Assembly: GCF_021325795.1 (NCBI RefSeq)
Contig: NZ_JAHPZX010000001.1
Coordinates: forward strand, 1,364,001 to 1,428,000
DNA from: Bordetella sp. LUAb4
GTDB lineage: Bacteria > Pseudomonadota > Gammaproteobacteria > Burkholderiales > Burkholderiaceae_B
Direction of reading: 5' to 3'
DNA length: 64,000 bases
Part shown: piece by piece, positions 62,831-64,000 of the stretch
Layout: the number at the start of each line of letters is the position of its first letter
Numbering within the stretch: the stretch's first letter is position 1
The notes under the pieces: model-generated
Database searches by the model: none
What the model was told of the DNA's origin: nothing
Seen by the model: only the letters and a program-made list of their open reading frames with translations
Position numbers and translations under genes: made by a program

Positions 62831-64000
62831 CTAATTACGCACCGGTTTGCCCGTCTTGAGCATGCCGGCGATGCGCTCCTGGGTCTTCGGCTGCCCGAGC
62901 AGGCGCAGGAAGGCGCGGCGTTCTTGCGCAAGCATCCACTCTTCGTCCACGAGCGAACCGGGATCGACGTCGCCACCGCAGATGACCTGGGCGACGGCCA
63001 GGCCCAATTCGTAGTCGTAAGCGGAAATGAAGCCGCCATCACGCATATTCACCAACTGCGCGGTCAAGGTGGCGATGCCGTCACGGCCTGCTACCGGGAA
63101 GGGTTGCGGCAAGGGCGGCCGCCAGCCGGCGTCTGCCAGCGCGCCGGCCTGTTGCAGGGCCGCGTACAGCAAGGCATCCGGATGAGGCACCACCAGGTCG
63201 CTTTCGCGTAGATAACCGATCTCGCGGGCGTCCAGGGCGGAACGCGAGACTTGCGCGGTGGCAACGGCCTGGGCGAACTTCTGCACGAACCACAGCAACG
63301 GTGCGTCCGGTGCGCTCGCTGCACGCAATTCGGCGGCGCGGCGTGCGCAGTAGGCCAGCCCACCAGCGCCAGGCACCAGGCCGACACCGACTTCCACCAG
63401 GCCGATATAGGTTTCCATATGCGCGACACGTGCCGATGCGTGCACGGAGATTTCGCAACCGCCCCCCAAGGCCAAGCCCGCCAACGCCACGACGGTGGGC
63501 ACCTGCGCGTTACGCATGCGTTGCGCTACACGTTGCAGTTCGCGCTCCATGGGTTCGATAGCAGCCGCTCCGCCCTGCATGAAAGCCGGCAGCATGGACT
63601 GCAGATCGGCACCAGCGGAAAAGGGTTCACTGTCCTGCCAGATCACCAGGCCGCGATAGCTGGCTTCGGCGAGATCGATCGCGCGTAGCAGCCCCGCCGT
63701 GACGGTGGGGCTGATGGTGTGCATCTTGGTCTTGAACGATGCAATAAGGATATCGGCACGGCCAGGCTCGAATGCAGTCCACAGGCGGATGTCGGTATCT
63801 TCGTAGACGGTATCGCCCACAGCCACCGCTGCTGCTGCCGGTGATTTCGTCGATGCCGTTGACGATTCCGCTGCTGATTTCGCAACGCCCACTCTCGCTT
63901 CCCCCACCAGCAACGGCGGCACCAGATGGGTTGCATAGACCGCCAGCATGCGCCGCGGCTGGAATTCGCCGAGCGTGGGATTCCAAGAACCTGCCGGCGT
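62831..64000 (-). CDS. 3-hydroxyacyl-CoA dehydrogenase/enoyl-CoA hydratase (FadB/FadN-like), C-terminal part
   Basis: The frame is open to the right edge, so the N-terminus lies outside; about 389 residues are visible. They hold the enoyl-CoA hydratase-like domain: 'LVIWQDSEPFSAGADLQSML', 'VVALAGLALGGGCEISVHAS' and 'YIGLVEVGVGLVPGAGG', and the ending 'QERIAGMLKTGKPVRN' common in betaproteobacterial homologues. The NAD-binding dehydrogenase part must be in the missing N-terminus. Pairs with the thiolase for beta-oxidation. An internal ATG at 63949 is not the true start, since in-frame sequence continues upstream. Confidence 0.9.
   Translation of the reverse strand, partial: TPAGSWNPTLGEFQPRRMLAVYATHLVPPLLVGEARVGVAKSAAESSTASTKSPAAAAVAVGDTVYEDTDIRLWTAFEPGRADILIASFKTKMHTISPTVTAGLLRAIDLAEASYRGLVIWQDSEPFSAGADLQSMLPAFMQGGAAAIEPMERELQRVAQRMRNAQVPTVVALAGLALGGGCEISVHASARVAHMETYIGLVEVGVGLVPGAGGLAYCARRAAELRAASAPDAPLLWFVQKFAQAVATAQVSRSALDAREIGYLRESDLVVPHPDALLYAALQQAGALADAGWRPPLPQPFPVAGRDGIATLTAQLVNMRDGGFISAYDYELGLAVAQVICGGDVDPGSLVDEEWMLAQERRAFLRLLGQPKTQERIAGMLKTGKPVRN

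Overview
The window looks like a chromosomal segment of a Gram-negative proteobacterium. The best guess is a betaproteobacterium of the Burkholderiales (Alcaligenaceae/Bordetella-like), from the thiolase plus FadB/FadN-type gene pair, the rmlBDAC order and the general gene style; a xanthomonad or another gammaproteobacterium cannot be excluded from sequence alone. Positions 1 to about 42,000 are a large, comparatively A+T-rich surface-polysaccharide (O-antigen) locus. Positions 42,200-44,800 and 61,500-64,000 are G+C-rich housekeeping genes. Between them, 44,883-60,226, lies a compact contractile phage-tail cluster.

Polysaccharide locus. (a) 1-5,698: a polyprenyl-phosphate glycosyltransferase (cut by the left edge), a methyltransferase, a GtrA flippase and a GtrII-like membrane transferase on +, then an acyltransferase on -. 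(b) 13,274 down to 5,279: one minus-strand operon with a split transketolase, an epimerase fused to a polyprenyl-phosphate glycosyltransferase, two methyltransferases, a 670-residue membrane protein and a second GtrA. It reads as a self-contained pathway that makes an unusual sugar, loads it on lipid, flips it and transfers it in the periplasm. (c) 13,974-21,811: a PMT-like membrane protein on -, then an epimerase, a double methyltransferase with coiled coil, a repeat-bearing GT4 and a GT2 on +. (d) 38,781 down to 21,889: a continuous minus-strand operon with a WecA-like initiating transferase, rhamnosyltransferase, rmlBDAC, a tandem GT2, a UbiA/HAD prenyltransferase, DprE1- and DprE2-like oxidoreductases, a GT-C protein, an epimerase, an FAD oxidoreductase, a third GtrA and a Wzm/Wzt ABC exporter. 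This predicts a rhamnose-containing ABC-exported glycan with D-arabinofuranose supplied from polyprenyl phosphate by a mycobacteria-like pathway. A WaaL-like ligase (38,853) and an unknown membrane protein close the locus.

Tail cluster. From 60,226 to 45,891 on the minus strand: a Q-like regulator, neck/terminator, sheath, tube, tail-assembly chaperone with a T TTT TTT frameshift site, a short tape measure with a lysozyme-like domain, baseplate hub/plug/spike/wedge proteins, two paralogous tail fibres and a fibre-assembly protein. No capsid, portal, terminase, replication or recognisable lysis gene is present, and host genes flank both ends. This is therefore best read as a tailocin (R-type phage-tail-like particle) or a domesticated tail, not a complete prophage.

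Most striking signal. The end of the second fibre gene is a shufflon-like multiple-inversion array (46,411-47,770). Five copies of a 16-bp site, CACTGCAAATGYRAGA, three on + and two on -, bound four different alternative fibre C-termini (A, B, C, D). Cassette B occurs twice as a 278-bp inverted repeat, one copy being currently joined to the fibre. An Rci-like tyrosine recombinase (44,883-45,902) sits next to the array. The predicted outcome is a contractile particle whose target specificity is switched by DNA inversion.

Two small genes right of the tail cluster (60,532-61,412) encode a DUF6036/AbiEii-like nucleotidyltransferase and a partner. No tRNA, rRNA, CRISPR array, intact insertion sequence or reverse transcriptase was recognised.
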